From contig OX377202.1 of NCBI GenBank assembly GCA_947396885.1, positions 72,760,643 through 72,824,642 on the forward strand: DNA of 64,000 bases, in the 5' to 3' direction. This DNA is from Heligmosomoides polygyrus polygyrus (lineage: Eukaryota > Nematoda > Chromadorea > Rhabditida > Heligmosomidae). Under the pieces are notes generated by a model that was given only the letters and a program-made list of their open reading frames with translations, was not told the DNA's origin and did not search any database. The position numbers were made by a program, and so were the translations under genes. Within the stretch, counting starts at the first letter, position 1; each line of letters opens with the position of its first letter. Shown piece by piece: positions 33,890 to 44,699 of the stretch.

Positions 33890-34560
33890 CGGCTTGCTCG
33901 TTCCATTACAAATCGTGGGTTTCGAAGTTCTTGTGAAGCTCTTCCGGCGATTTTCGTGGGCCTATCTCGGAGTTGAAGTCACCAACGATCACCTTGTATA
34001 AGGTGTGATCCTTTTTATAGAACTTCAGCTCCACGTAGAAGGCCTCGACGTCTTCGTCGTCGTTGTCAGATGTTGGTGCATACGCGACGATCACAGTCAA
34101 ACCTGGAACGGAGCCATATCGCTCAGATCGTATACGTCCGATTCGGCTTGTCAGAGACTCGTATGAAGTGTTCGCTTTCAAGTGCGTGTTGACGAAGATA
34201 CCAACGCCGCCAACGCCACCTACTCCCCTGCTGTCGCAGGAACAGTCCTTCTCCGGAGTCGTAGGCGGCGTTTAGGGAGTGGTGTCCTCTCGTCTCTGTC
34301 AGTCCGATGACGTCGTACTCGATCTTCCTGGCTTGCATCAGGTCCTCAACGGATGCTTCGATGCGAGCGTGCGGGCGTTGTAGGTACAGATCGTCACCTA
34401 GTCCTTCTTAATTTGCGCAGCCTGGTTAGGCCCTGAGATTCTAGCAGCCTCTCCATACTCGTCCTTCCCATTGCAGAAATGGGCCTCTTTCGGGGTCAGG
34501 GGAATGAGGCCCTTTAGCGGTGCCGTGTTTGACTGGAGTACACACGCGTAGATAGGCAGG
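33890..34560 (-). pseudogene. RTE family A, 5' fragment (endonuclease)
   Basis: A second copy of the LINE at 15985-19071, truncated at its 3' side near 33890. It covers the upstream reading segment ('NTAPLKGLIPLTPKEAHF', near 34540) and the APE blocks 'EYDVIGLTETRGHHS' (near 34320), 'TVIVAYAPTSDNDDEDVEAF' (near 34080) and 'VIVGDFNSEIGPRKS' (near 33990). Frameshifts split it. Similarity to the first copy ends at about 34555 upstream. Confidence 0.85.
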
Positions 34561-34686
34561 CCCTGTACGGGAACCCCGGGCAGACTGCCCGAATGGACGG
34601 GTGAGACTTTTAAGGCAGCCTCGAATGGCCTTACCATGTACTCCCAGTCTACGAAGTGCAAGCTTTTGTCTGGGCTGACACAGTTA

Positions 34687-35937
34687 TTAGGTTGGAAAAA
34701 AAGTCTCTTCACACTTCGATTTTTTTTACCCTTCCCCTTGTAAACGCACTAGCCAATGTTGATTTCGTAATCCTATCACACTTGTCTACCGTTCGCACGC
34801 GGACACAGGTTAAGACTGTTCTTGTAATTCGTTATCCACCCAATCTTCCGGACTCAATGCCAGATCTACCTCATGGCCGTTTTCAGCACGGCATTCTTCA
34901 TGAATTCATTAAAGAATTCACAGCACGTCAGGCAGCCGACCAAATTAACCATATATATGGCATGGGATCTGCTACTCATCGCGCCTGTTATGAGTGGTTC
35001 GGAAAGTCTTTAAAGGGAGATTATTCACTGAGGGCAAAGCATGGTCAGGAAGGCCAACTGGATTGGACGACAGTGAACTACACCATCTTCTTCGTACCGA
35101 TAGTTGGCGGACGACACGTCAGCTGGCAGAGAAGCTCGAAGTGTCTCATAGGATAGTAGGAATCCATCTGAAGAATCTTGGCTTTCATGGAAATTTGGAG
35201 CTTGGATTCCACATGCCTTGTCAGACACTCAGAAAGGTCGACAGCTCTCCATCGCTGCTTCTCTTCTGTACAGATAATTAAGAAACTCGCTTCTTCCGCG
35301 GATTGTGACAGGCGAAGAGTCCTGGGTTCTGTGTGCCAACTTCCGAGGAAAAGGCAATGGGTACAAAAGGGAGAGAGCCCTAAGTCTGATCTCAAGCCCA
35401 ATGTTCACGAAAGGAAGATTCTCTTGAGTGTTTGGTGGGATATCAGAGAAGTGATTTATCGGCAAACTCTCAGAAGTGGAGAGACACTTACTGCTGTCAC
35501 ATACTGCGGCCAACTCCACAAAGTCGTCGTAACTCTCTGAGAAAACAGGCCAGAGAAGTCGAAGGTGATGATCCTGCATGACGGTGCAAAACCACATGTT
35601 GCAAGACTCACAAGAGAAACAATAAAGGAGATGGGCTGGGAGGTAATGCCACATCCACCGTATAGCCCTGATTTCGCCCCTAGCGACTACCATCTCTTTC
35701 GTGGTCTCAAGCAAGAAATTGGAGAGAAATATTTTGAAACGGATGAAGACCTCAAAAATTGGATTCATCAATGGTTCGACTCCAGAACTGCAGTCTTTTA
35801 AGCGAGAGGAATTGGAAAATTACACAGTCTTTGGAGAAGTGTAGTGAAACAAAATAGAGTTTATCTCAATCGATTTGACTTTGTAGTTGTGAAGTAATAA
35901 ATCTTTGAAAAAAATGAAGACTTTTTTTCCAACCTAA
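34687..35937 (+). mobile_element. Mariner element, full length, inactive
   Basis: The termini TTAGGTTGGAAAAAAAGTCT and its complement are near-perfect inverted repeats (34687-34706 and 35918-35937). The insertion is flanked on both sides by TA (34685-34686, 35938-35939). At 1251 bp it is a complete element. It belongs to a different subfamily from the mariner at 28653. Confidence 0.95.
34858..35801 (+). pseudogene. Mariner transposase, frameshifted (D,D34D)
   Basis: The N-terminal helix-turn-helix reads from 34858 ('MPDLPHGRFQHGILHEFI') through 'ATHRACYEWFGKSLKGD'. After a frameshift, 'GRPTGLDDSELHHLL' and 'TTRQLAEKLEVSHRIVGIHL' give the second helix-turn-helix (35055-35175). The region around the first aspartate (35250-35420) is badly broken. 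'VMILHDGAKPHVARL' and 'SPDFAPSDYHLF' (35563-35700) hold the second and third aspartates, 34 residues apart. The stop is at 35801. Several frameshifts make it non-functional. Confidence 0.9.
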
Positions 35938-36589
35938 TACAATACGCGCAGGCGCGAACACATCCACGCACTCCGAGCATCAACATGCGGATCCCAAGCA
36001 AGGAACGAGTCGACTCAACACAGCAGGAGCAAGAAGACCATCGCCTGCATCCCACCTGCGTCTATAGACAGTATACAGTCGCATTTGGTTCACGATTCAT
36101 TCCCATCGTGGATTAAACACACTTGAACATTACTTTACCGTCCATCGAGTTGGGGTCGGGGCCTTGGCCAAGCAAGAGAAGAAAGCAATGAAATTCAGCA
36201 CTTGTGCGCCACCGTGCATACTGTCGTACGCGATAATGTCGAGACATAGTTCTGAAGACATTGGCTCAATGTCGCCTCTTGATTTCGGTTGTCCGCCAGA
36301 GTGACCACTGGAGACCAGCCATGGGCAACGTGCAGTCCCGCCGCTTGAGTCATCTCGTATGCACCAACGCCGTGGACTGTCGCATATCAGGATCCTGAAG
36401 CTACCTAGATGATGCGTATGCCATTCTTGGTTGAAAGTGGTCAACTTAAAAGAAAGTAGACCGATTTCCTTTTCATTAGAAAGCCTATCAAGATCGATAT
36501 ACCACTCCTTGAAGCGTTTTACTCGAATTTTCATTGCGATTTCTTTTGTAGAGGTTTAGGAGCTAATCCAGGAGGTGTACTGTTGGCCT
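35938..36589. other. Unassigned; minus-strand frame 36130-36534 has no known domain
   Basis: The 134-codon minus-strand frame at 36534-36130 has no motif I recognise. No splice structure is evident. The DNA between the mariner and the SINE copies is otherwise featureless. Confidence 0.35.
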
Positions 36590-36800
36590 GTATGCATTAG
36601 CTGTATGCATTTCTGCGCTCTTCGAGTGGAAAATGCGCAGAAAACGACAGCGAATTAGGTTGACGTCAAAACCCCTCAATTCCCAACCACTCAGTTGAAA
36701 TGCAAAAATCTCGCAACTCAAGAGAACCGAACCCCCGACCTCCCTTGCATGAAGCGCCCCACGACTCGCTTGCCTGGAGCGCCATCGCGGGCATACAAGA
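36590..36800 (-). mobile_element. Second SINE-like family, copy 2
   Basis: On the minus strand it carries 'gaggtcgggggttcggttct' (B-box-like), 'gcgagatttttgcatttcaa', 'gtggttgggaattgaggggt' and 'cgctgtcgttttctgcgcat', in the same order as copy 1 at 25490. This is the best-preserved copy in the window. Confidence 0.55.
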
Positions 36801-37009
36801 CATCTAGGAAGCGATCTGCGACGCAACAGCTGCAGCCACACTATCGCGAGTTGATGTGCAAACCGCACATCAATCCGCGACTCCATGGACTGCATTGGCA
36901 GAAAACGGTTATGTCTAAGTGAGACCGTCAGCAATAAAAGGGTGGCAAGAAAGTACTTTCCAGCATTTCTTTCCAGCATTAATCTAGAAAAATTCGCGGG
37001 AAACACCGG

Positions 37010-37130
37010 AAAATTGTGTAGACGTCAGGATCCCTCAAACCTCAACCACTCAGGTGAAATGCAAAAAACGCTCCGCAGGAAAGCCGAACCCCGACCTCCC
37101 ATGAAGCAACATAACTATCCACCGCGCCCC
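37010..37130 (-). mobile_element. Second SINE-like family, copy 3 (partial)
   Basis: A partial copy with the 'catttcacctgagtggttga' and 'gaggtcggggttcgg' segments, 200 bp from copy 2 and in the same orientation. Confidence 0.5.
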
Positions 37131-38168
37131 GAGCCGCTTGCTATGGGTGCGTACTTTAGGTGCCTTCCACTACTGTAGAAGGCGGAGCAACGCGCTAGAC
37201 TACCGCATGCTAACCGGGTGCCGCGCCCGCCTCGGACGAGATTTCCCTACGAGATCTTACTAATTGAGCAGAGCGCATTGCTGCTTTGGAGGGGTCATTC
37301 CTAGAAGTGTGATTCGCTCGGTGAATGGACTGTTTTTAGCTGAGTTCTCCTCCACTTCTCCTCTCAGTCTCTAGGTCACTCCGAGGAGCAGCTTTGCGCT
37401 GCGTTCGGAACTCATTTGTCATCTAAATTGAAGAAAGTACTTAGTTTCTTAGTTTTGATTCGACTGAAAAACAGACAGCACATATTTATAGTCATGAGCC
37501 GAAAGGACTAATTTTATTGATTGGTGTCACGTCAAACTCGTGAGCAGTTTAGGAAAAACGAAAGAAACTTATAATCTCAAAACATCACTTAAAGTTAATG
37601 CGCTGCTACTGGTTTAGCAGCAGCAAAAGTAAAACAAAAGCCTTTACTACAATGTGGATGTGGCTAATTCAATCCTTATTGCCTTCGCTAAAGTGTATTA
37701 CAAGGCAAACGCCCGCCTACCAGGTGTCGGTCAACGTCCCAAAGCATATGAATACCAGAAATGCAAAGCGGAAGCAGGGCAAAAAACGATTAAAGTCCTC
37801 AATCACCACCCTACGACGGATGGTCTGCTCTGCGGCACACAGTCTGCTCTGTTCATCCGTTGTAGCTCTTCCAAGGCGGGCTCAACAACACGCCATGCTA
37901 CCGTGGTAACACGCACCGCTACCGTAATCGGGGGCGATGGCGGACGGCGGCGAACCCTACCGTAACCCAGCGAGACATCTAACATACGAACCTACTTGTC
38001 ATCGGCGGCCTAGCATGCGTACAAGGGATCCCCAGCGCTCGTGAGGCGCCGATTCCACAGTAACTTCACTGACCCTCTACTTCTTGGGTTTAGCGACTTG
38101 GCAAAAAAAGAAGCACATTCTTATACCAATTAGTCCCTTGTTGGTGCAGACCTTAGAACTAACAAGGA
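37131..38168. other. No recognisable gene
   Basis: The frames at 37598-37909 and 37654-37965 overlap in different phases and have no domain signature. Confidence 0.45.
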
Positions 38169-38508
38169 AACTGTCTGAACCGTACGCCGGAGCGGCAAGA
38201 AGGAGTACTATAGGGAGAATCCCCGTCCTCCAAATAGTAAAAGAACATGTTTTGTTTTTGCTGAATCCTTGAGGCAAACGAGTACGAGGGTGTAATGGTT
38301 AAGGGTCCGCAGAGCGAGCTCTTCAGGGCAGCGCAAGATCCCGCTGTCGTGGACTGGGTGGCGCAGCGGTAGGGTGCACGCTTCATGTTCGTCAGGTCTA
38401 GCGTTCGGTTCCCATGCTACGTCGCGTTATTGCACTTTTACCATAGTATCGAATTTCCATAGAGATTTCCATATCTGAAGTTGTTTTTGGAGTTCGTTAC
38501 GGTAAGAT

Positions 38509-38708
38509 NNNNNNNNNNNNNNNNNNNNNNNNNNNNNNNNNNNNNNNNNNNNNNNNNNNNNNNNNNNNNNNNNNNNNNNNNNNNNNNNNNNNNNNNNNNN
38601 NNNNNNNNNNNNNNNNNNNNNNNNNNNNNNNNNNNNNNNNNNNNNNNNNNNNNNNNNNNNNNNNNNNNNNNNNNNNNNNNNNNNNNNNNNNNNNNNNNNN
38701 NNNNNNNN
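38509..38708. other. Assembly gap, 200 N
   Basis: Exactly 200 unknown bases, with 'gtaagat' on both sides. The round length suggests a placeholder, so the true distance is unknown. Frames that run through it are artefacts. Confidence 0.98.
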
Positions 38709-38983
38709 GTAAGATGTTTTTATTACTTATTATTTGTCGACATCTAGTAATTGACCAGCAATGTCCCAAATATGGCAAATGCGATTTTGTATGAAACTTT
38801 TACTCCAATAAATTGTTCTCATTGTCAATGAAGAACTTTTGACACAGGAACAACATGGAACAGCTGCAGAATGCCAGAAAAATGCTTCGATGAGGTGAGT
38901 GCCACCAGTGTATCACAGTGTAGGAGGGGACCACATAATCTTCAAATTGACCTACCACCTCGTCCAATGTTCTCGCCTATGTT

Positions 38984-39453
38984 GTGCTTACAAAGTCGCG
39001 CGGTTATAACAAGCTGCTGCGGCCAACACTGACTACAATGTCTGCTAACCCTCGAGTGGTCATTCACCTACTGACACTGAAGTGCGGATCTCCACTGGAA
39101 GCTGTCCCCTCGAGAGACGAAATGATGCTGGCGGAAAAGATAGCAAGAATCCTACAGGATTTCGAACTGGAAAGCTGGAAATCGACGAAGTGGATAAGTT
39201 GGAGGTAGTGGAAGAAGAGGACCAAGAGTTTCAACCAGAAGAGGATTTTGCCGGAGTCACGACACCACTAACCAGTGAAGGCACTATCACGTTTTCGGGA
39301 GGACAGATCGTTTCGAAGGAAAAGGTTTGCTATACTAGAATTGTTATACTGTACAAGTTTGATAACTGGGGAAAGTGGACTGTATCGCGATTCCAGGCTT
39401 GGGCTGCAGCGGAGTACCACTGGGTAGAAACTGTGAAGCCAAAAACAACTTAA
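38984..39453 (+). pseudogene. Fragment of an unidentified protein inside the inverted-repeat element
   Basis: Two overlapping frames (38984-39208 and 39082-39453) together look like one frameshifted coding stretch: 'DEMMLAEKIARILQDFELES' in one, then the acidic 'EIDEVDKLEVVEEEDQEF' and 'GTITFSGGQIVSKEKV' in the other. I do not recognise the family. Its position between inverted arms suggests a transposon-encoded or captured gene. Its last codons overlap the start of the right arm. Upstream sequence may be lost in the N gap. Confidence 0.4.
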
Positions 39454-39762
39454 GATATGGAAATCTCTATGGAAATTCGATACTATGGTAAAAGTGCAAT
39501 AACGCGACGTAGCATGGGAACCGAACGCTAGACCCCACGAACATGAGGCGTGCGCCCTACCGCTGCGCCACCCAGTCCACGACAGCGGGATCTTGCGCTG
39601 CCCTGAAGAGCTCGCTCTGCGGACCCTTAACCATTACACCCTCGTACTCGTTTGCCTCAAGGATTCAGCAAAAACAAAACATGTTCTTTTACTATTTGGA
39701 GGACGGGGATTCTCCCTATAGTACTCCTTCTTGCCGCTCCGGCGTACGGTTCAGACAGTTCC

Positions 39763-40378
39763 ATTGTGAGTGGAGATGAGTTTTGAACCGTGACCTGACG
39801 AATCGCATCAAACCGCTCCTGATACGCATGCCGAGATAGGTGTTATCACTGGAGCAGTAAGAATTGTGCGCACTTACCACATAGCAGCCGCTAATCGTGA
39901 AACTGCAAATACGTGTGATCCTCTACCAAACCGCTGATATTCTGTGTAGTGTGGCATACTATCACACAGCTTCGGTGATCCAGCGAAGTCCATTATTTAC
40001 TTGTTCTGTTTGTTCCTGATGGGTGAGTACATCCAATGATGACTTTCGTAGACCAATCACGCATTAAGAAGCACCAAATCAAGTTCATTCCTTGTCTATC
40101 GCTTCTTTCACTACCATTTTAGTGTTTGATACAAAGTTTTAAAGCGCTTCGTAGTAATAATTGTATCATAGGGCGTAAGTTTGCAACCATTTAATCAAGG
40201 GAGGTGACGTTAGCAAAAGTAGAAATACAGGGTTGAATTTTAGAAGGGTAATTGGTGGCTGCAACACCATTAGTGGTTTCTGTATTTCGAATGCACGTAG
40301 TTTTGCAGGAACTGCTATAATAAGAAAACAGATGTGCAAGTGTGCCTATCCCACCTGCGAAATGTGAGCGGTTTTGGC
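39763..40378. other. No recognisable gene
   Basis: AT-rich sequence leading up to the LTR element's target site (ATAT at 40379-40382). Confidence 0.5.
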
Positions 40379-40382
40379 ATAT

Positions 40383-40818
40383 AGTCATAAGAGGCCTTCC
40401 GCCTCTAAGTGCTTCTGCCGATAGTCGATAGAGAATACAGGTTTATCTGCATAAGTACAGGCAAGAAGCAATATGGATCAGATCGACGAAGGCGCAGTGG
40501 GGCGTGTGGAGAGGTGACGGGAGACGGAGTCGGCAGATGGTGGAAGTCGGGTTGTGGGTTCGGGCTCGTAGCGACGGCGTGCAGCCGTCCGCCGGTCAGA
40601 CGTCCATTCGATTGCCTCGTCCACGGAGCTCCTCCTGTAAATACGAGCATCGGTTACGGTAGTATGATGGAATGCATGAGTAATAGGAGATAGAAGCATG
40701 AGATATAAGAGGCTTAGCTGGTGCTACAGTAGTTTAGCGTGGGAAAGTAATGTGCCACTAAGGTAGGGTTACGGTAAGCTATCCTACCACTAGGAAGCGT
40801 GGGACACGATTCCTTACA
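40383..40818 (-). repeat. 3' LTR (436 bp)
   Basis: In element orientation it begins TGTAAGGAATCG and ends CTTATGACT. Against the other LTR I count five substitutions, all transitions, and one single-base indel, about 1% divergence, so the insertion is comparatively recent. Confidence 0.95.
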
Positions 40819-40830
40819 CCTTCCCTCATC
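40819..40830 (-). promoter_or_regulatory. Polypurine tract
   Basis: GATGAGGGAAGG on the minus strand lies immediately before the 3' LTR start (TGTAAGG), the expected site for plus-strand DNA priming. Confidence 0.75.
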
Positions 40831-40979
40831 AAAACACGACCGACCCGGGCGTGCCCATTATCAAAACGATCCCGGGGAAATGTAGGGAACCGATGGCTAC
40901 GAATATATGCAAAACAAAAAAAAACAAAAAAAAACTCACTGTCAACTGGTGTTGTGGTGGTTGTCGTCGATGGCGATCT

Positions 40980-42760
40980 TCACGGGAAGCAGTCGACCAG
41001 CTCGCAGGGCCTGATAATCGCGTCGCGAGCTCGCGCCCATCGGATGAGTCGCCCCCAGTTCGGCAGGCGGGTCAGGGGACGCTCGTGGCCTAGAATGATA
41101 AGGCCATGCTTGCTGCGTGTGATGGCCACGTTCATCCGTCGAGGATCGTCCAGGAACTCTGCGCGGTCAGCCTCGAAGTGCGACCTCGTGGTGAGAAGGA
41201 TCACTATGTCCTTCTCGCGGCCCTGTACGGAGTCGACCGTGTAGAGGTCGATTCCCTGGTTCTGGGCGTAGCTTTCCATGCACCTGTACTGCTCTTTGTA
41301 GAAGGTGATGATCGCTATCGATTCCGGCCGGATCGCGGTGCCAAGCAGCAGGCGTATGGTGTCGCGACATGCCTGGGCCTCCGAAGTGCTGTAGTGGGAC
41401 CCTGTCGCCGTTCGCTGAGAGTACCCAGCTACCTTCACAGACAGGAAGGGCAGCTTGCGGTTGCGGCACCTCGTGTTGTCGAGGAACAGGCGTCGGGTCT
41501 CTGCAGTCGTTCCGCTGATCAAGGTGTTCTCGTAGAACAGCCGGTTCGGCATGGCGTTCGATTCCGGGTGCGACCGGAACGTCGTGGTCAGCGGCGCCAT
41601 CGGGATCCTTCTTTGGACTAGAAGATCCATCACTCCCAGTGCTCCGAATTTAGCCGGGGTGGACTTTCGGCTACAACGGATGTGGGGTTCCAGCTGGTGT
41701 ACATCGCCGATGTATACATGGCGGGCGTCTGGAACACGAGTCGCAATGGCGACCATCGCGGGCTCTGGAATCTGTGAGGCTTCATCGCCAATAATGGTCG
41801 TGAACTCGGACGACAGTTCATTAAAGATTCCTCCGCTGTCGGTGGCGTTGAGCAGAGCGGACGTCGTCAGGCAGATGATGGCGGGCGTCCGGACCCTGAA
41901 CATGATGGCGATCACCTTCGTGGCGATGCGTGAAACCTCCTTTTCAGCAAGGCGGTACTCCTCGCGCTCGTCCTGACTGAGGAAAAGCGCGTCGTCGGGG
42001 TGAAACAAGAGACGCTCGATCAGTTCTCGACCTCTGCTGAACGTCTCGCACAGTGCCATTTCATCATCAGTGAGCACGTGCGCGTAATCCGTCGAAAGGC
42101 GCTTCAGAATGGTGTGCATAACGTTGACGGTTGTCGGTGCTCCCTCTGTGAGTGCTGTATCAGACACGTAGCGAAGGAGGGTCAAGTCGCGAAATTCGTC
42201 GAGCTTCATGATCGTGTCCGTGAACTGTGCGACGGCGGTGTTGGTCGTGGACGTGGCGATGACCCTGTGCGTTTTGTCGGCTCGAGCTACCCTTGCGGAG
42301 ATGAGGGCGCCGACTACAGTCTTTCCTGTTCCATATGCAGCCTGAAAGCCTACCACTGGATATCGTCCTTCGCCGAGACGAATTGCTGCGAGCTGTTCCG
42401 GGCGGAGTGTAATGGAATTACCTGCAATAGACACGACCGCATTTTCGGGTAAGCAACCAGCAGGCCGATAATTATGCTGGGCGCCTCCGTAGACCATGTC
42501 TAAAAGGTCTGCTGCGACAGATCGATCAGTCGGCGAGAAATCCTCGAACAGCTTCGACGACGAAATGATGTCGTATACTGGATCAGCTCCTGTCGGCGCC
42601 CATCCGAGCTTGACGCAGACCGTCACCTTCACGATGCCATCCTTTGGAACCTGCGCACCGCGCCGAGCGTGCCGCGATGGGCGTACGATGGGACAGCTAC
42701 GCGGACGTGGATTCGCTGGCTTCTGGATGATCGCTCGGCATAGCGATTGGGCGCCTACGA
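40980..42760 (-). CDS. Upf1/Mov10-type superfamily 1 helicase domain in an LTR retrotransposon
   Basis: An ATP-dependent 5'-3' RNA/DNA helicase domain by family. The open frame runs 42863-40980 (627 codons), though its first 40 or so codons are out of phase with the upstream protein. Motifs are complete, numbered from 42863: Q-like 'ITLRPEQLAAI' (151-161), Walker A 'AYGTGKT' (176-182), Ia 'ATSTTNTAVAQF' (203-214), Walker B 'IIGDEASQ' (357-364), III 'GDVHQLEP' (386-393), IV region 'TTTFRSHP' (426-433), V 'YTVDSVQGREKD' (541-552) and VI 'DPRRMNVAITRSK' (573-585). 'DEASQ' and 'TVDSVQGRE' point to the Upf1-like group rather than Pif1 or Rep. It lies between integrase and the 3' LTR. The stop is 149 bp before the PPT. 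The role in the element is unknown. Confidence 0.9.
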
Positions 42761-44488
42761 TCCATAGGTAGACCGGCCTTTGGTTCGTCCAGCCGCACTC
42801 CGAAGACATCGAGAGTGAACTCGAGGCGGAGTGGGTAGGCGGACATACTTGGAACGGTGGCATCTACCTCGTGTGTCCGTTTGTCGTCGTTGATGAAGTT
42901 GATGGCGGACAGCGCTGAGCAGGCAACGTTGAACAGCTGAGCCATCTTGGGCCTGGTGTAGGCTGGGCTCCTGGCGTAGCTGCGGAAGCGGTTGCCACGA
43001 TCGTCTAGCCACGTGAGGTCGTCGCGAGGCAGGCGCCGAACCTTGAGTGGGAGTAAGCCCTCGTCGGGACAAGCCGGAAGGAAGGACCTTGCCTGCAGGC
43101 ACAGGAAGTTCTGAGCCTCGATCGACACTGGAGGCTCCGAGAACCGCATTGCGCATGAAACGTTCTCACGCGAAAAGGCGAGGACGACCTCATCCACCTC
43201 GAATGGCCGGGTGCCGAAGTTGCACACGTTGACTGAGACGTTGACGGCCTCTGGAGCACTCTCAAAAGCGATTCGGAACGCGCGTACACCGTGTCCACGG
43301 TCAATGGAAGAGAGGACGATGCCCAGGATTTGCCGTGGAAAGGATTACGGGGTCACAAAGACGAACGCCGAAACGCGGAAAATGTAGGGGACGCGATTGT
43401 CCAGCGAAGTGGCCTTGACGACTCGTGCCTTTTGTAACGTGCCCTAAGGATCGCTGAGCGCAGCCATTGTGGGTTCCACGGAATAGACCCAGATGAAGTC
43501 CTTGACCGAAACGACGTCTTTGTCGAAACCGCGGGTGTTGAGCTTCACGTTGGTGCTGTATTGGTCGAGCACCAAAAATTGGAGTTCGCGGCGGTCTGGC
43601 CCTGGAATGAAAAAAATCCTTGGCCTCCAGGATGGCGCCTTGTCCGTGTCCGCGGTAGACGACCTGGTACAGTACTGGGAACGACGACCTGGGGAGCGGA
43701 TAGACCACCGAAGGCATGGCACCTTCGGCTGAGCGCTTCCGGGTGTTCTCGAAGTGTTGGTATCGTCCTGCAAGAAGGTCGTCGATCACGCTCTGTGAGG
43801 CTGCTCGGAAGGCGACGGCATGCTCCGGGCGCATCAGTTCGAAGATGGGCAGCTTCGACCTTTCGCTCGGTCGCTTCACGAACGAGCGCGGAAATAGTCC
43901 CTTGACGAAGCGCTGTGACAGGTAGCCGCCACCCTTGAACTGCTTGTAGATATCCAGGGGTAGCGCGCTGGTCACGAATGCGGGATTGACCCGTGGCGGG
44001 CGACGCGGGCGAACGTACTGCCCCCATGGATGTGCGTCGATGAGCGGGTGGGTGAAATTCTCCGGCGTTTTCTGAGGCAAAGGCGGAGGCTGGCGAAGGG
44101 TCATCTGGAGAGCTGGAGCTGGAGCCGGGGGTGCTGGAGGTCTGGGCGTTGGTGTTGCCTGACCATCTGACGTGCTGGAAGACGCTGCTGATGCGAGTCG
44201 TCGCGCTGTGTTTCCAAAAGAGAAAGAATCAGATTTGTAAGCTTTTGGAACAACAGTTCCGGTAGCTGGAGACGAAGAACACGGCGCGTCGACGGCAACT
44301 GACGATGGACCCGGCTGGTCGGCTGGCTCCTGCGTGATTGATCCGTTGGTAGAGCCGGCAGCGGTCGGATTGGCGGAGGCGGGCGGCGATGATAGGCCAA
44401 TTGGCTGAGGCACGGCGGCTCGCTGTCGTCGGGCTCTGATTGGCTGTCGTCGGCCAGATCGATGAATCGGCTCGCCCGGCAGGTTCAT
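42697..44488 (-). pseudogene. Proline-rich N-terminal region upstream of the helicase, frameshifted
   Basis: From a methionine at about 44488 ('MNLPGEPIHRSGRRQ') a frame continues to about 43610. It has a Pro/Ala/Ser-rich, probably disordered stretch (44440-44080) and then a folded-looking part ('HPWGQYVRPRRPPRVNP', 'YLSQRFVKGLFPRSFVKR'). A frameshift in a run of seven A's (43608-43616) moves to a second frame ('RELQFLVLDQYSTNV') holding in-frame stops at 43444-43446 (TAG) and 43345-43347 (TAA). That frame continues through 'VCNFGTRPFEVDEVVLAFSR' to 42697. A third shift near 42700-42760 leads into the helicase. Intact, the product would be roughly 1,100-1,200 residues. I recognise no family for the region before the helicase. 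Confidence 0.6.
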
Positions 44489-44699
44489 CGGCAGAACTTC
44501 CACGATCGGACATGTTCGACTTCTGAAATGGATAGACTCATGTCCAATCCGCTGAAAAGGAAGAAAGGAACACACACACCACGAGGACGAACACAACACG
44601 CCGAGAAGAGGAGCCAATTGGCTGAACCAAGGAGATAGAGCCCAAAGCGGGTTAGGATGCAAACTGAGTGGGGATGAGTGATGAAAAAAGAAAAAAATA

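Larger units (their letters stand above)
38169..39762. mobile_element. Long-inverted-repeat element with tRNA-like arms, copy 2
   Basis: Arms of about 322 bp (38169-38490 and 39438-39762) are nearly identical reverse complements. Each arm includes a tRNA-like head ('gggtggcgcagcggtagggt' then 'gcgttcggttccc') and the phrases 'agaacatgttttgtttttgc' and 'cttgaggcaaacgagtacg'. The interior contains a 200-N gap and a broken reading frame (38984-39453). The near identity of the arms suggests recent origin or gene conversion. Confidence 0.8.

Noticed and set aside
38481..38778. Open frames running through the N gap
   Set aside because: They consist mostly of unknown residues; the gap length is probably arbitrary.
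41106..42452. Plus-strand open frames opposite the helicase (41106-41621, 41551-41976, 42000-42452)
   Set aside because: Antisense shadows of a GC-rich coding region without any domain of their own.
40980..42863. A host UPF1/MOV10 gene that happens to lie here
   Set aside because: It is enclosed by LTRs with a matching target duplication, directly after integrase and just before the polypurine tract, on the element's strand, with no introns evident.
40980..42863. Helitron (Rep-helicase) element
   Set aside because: The helicase motifs are Upf1-type rather than Pif1-type, there is no HUH Rep domain, and the ends are LTRs.
42757..42863. Start of the helicase protein at the first methionine of its frame (42863)
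   Set aside because: The upstream protein reads in a different frame through this stretch, so the first 40 or so codons are probably out-of-frame sequence before a frameshift.
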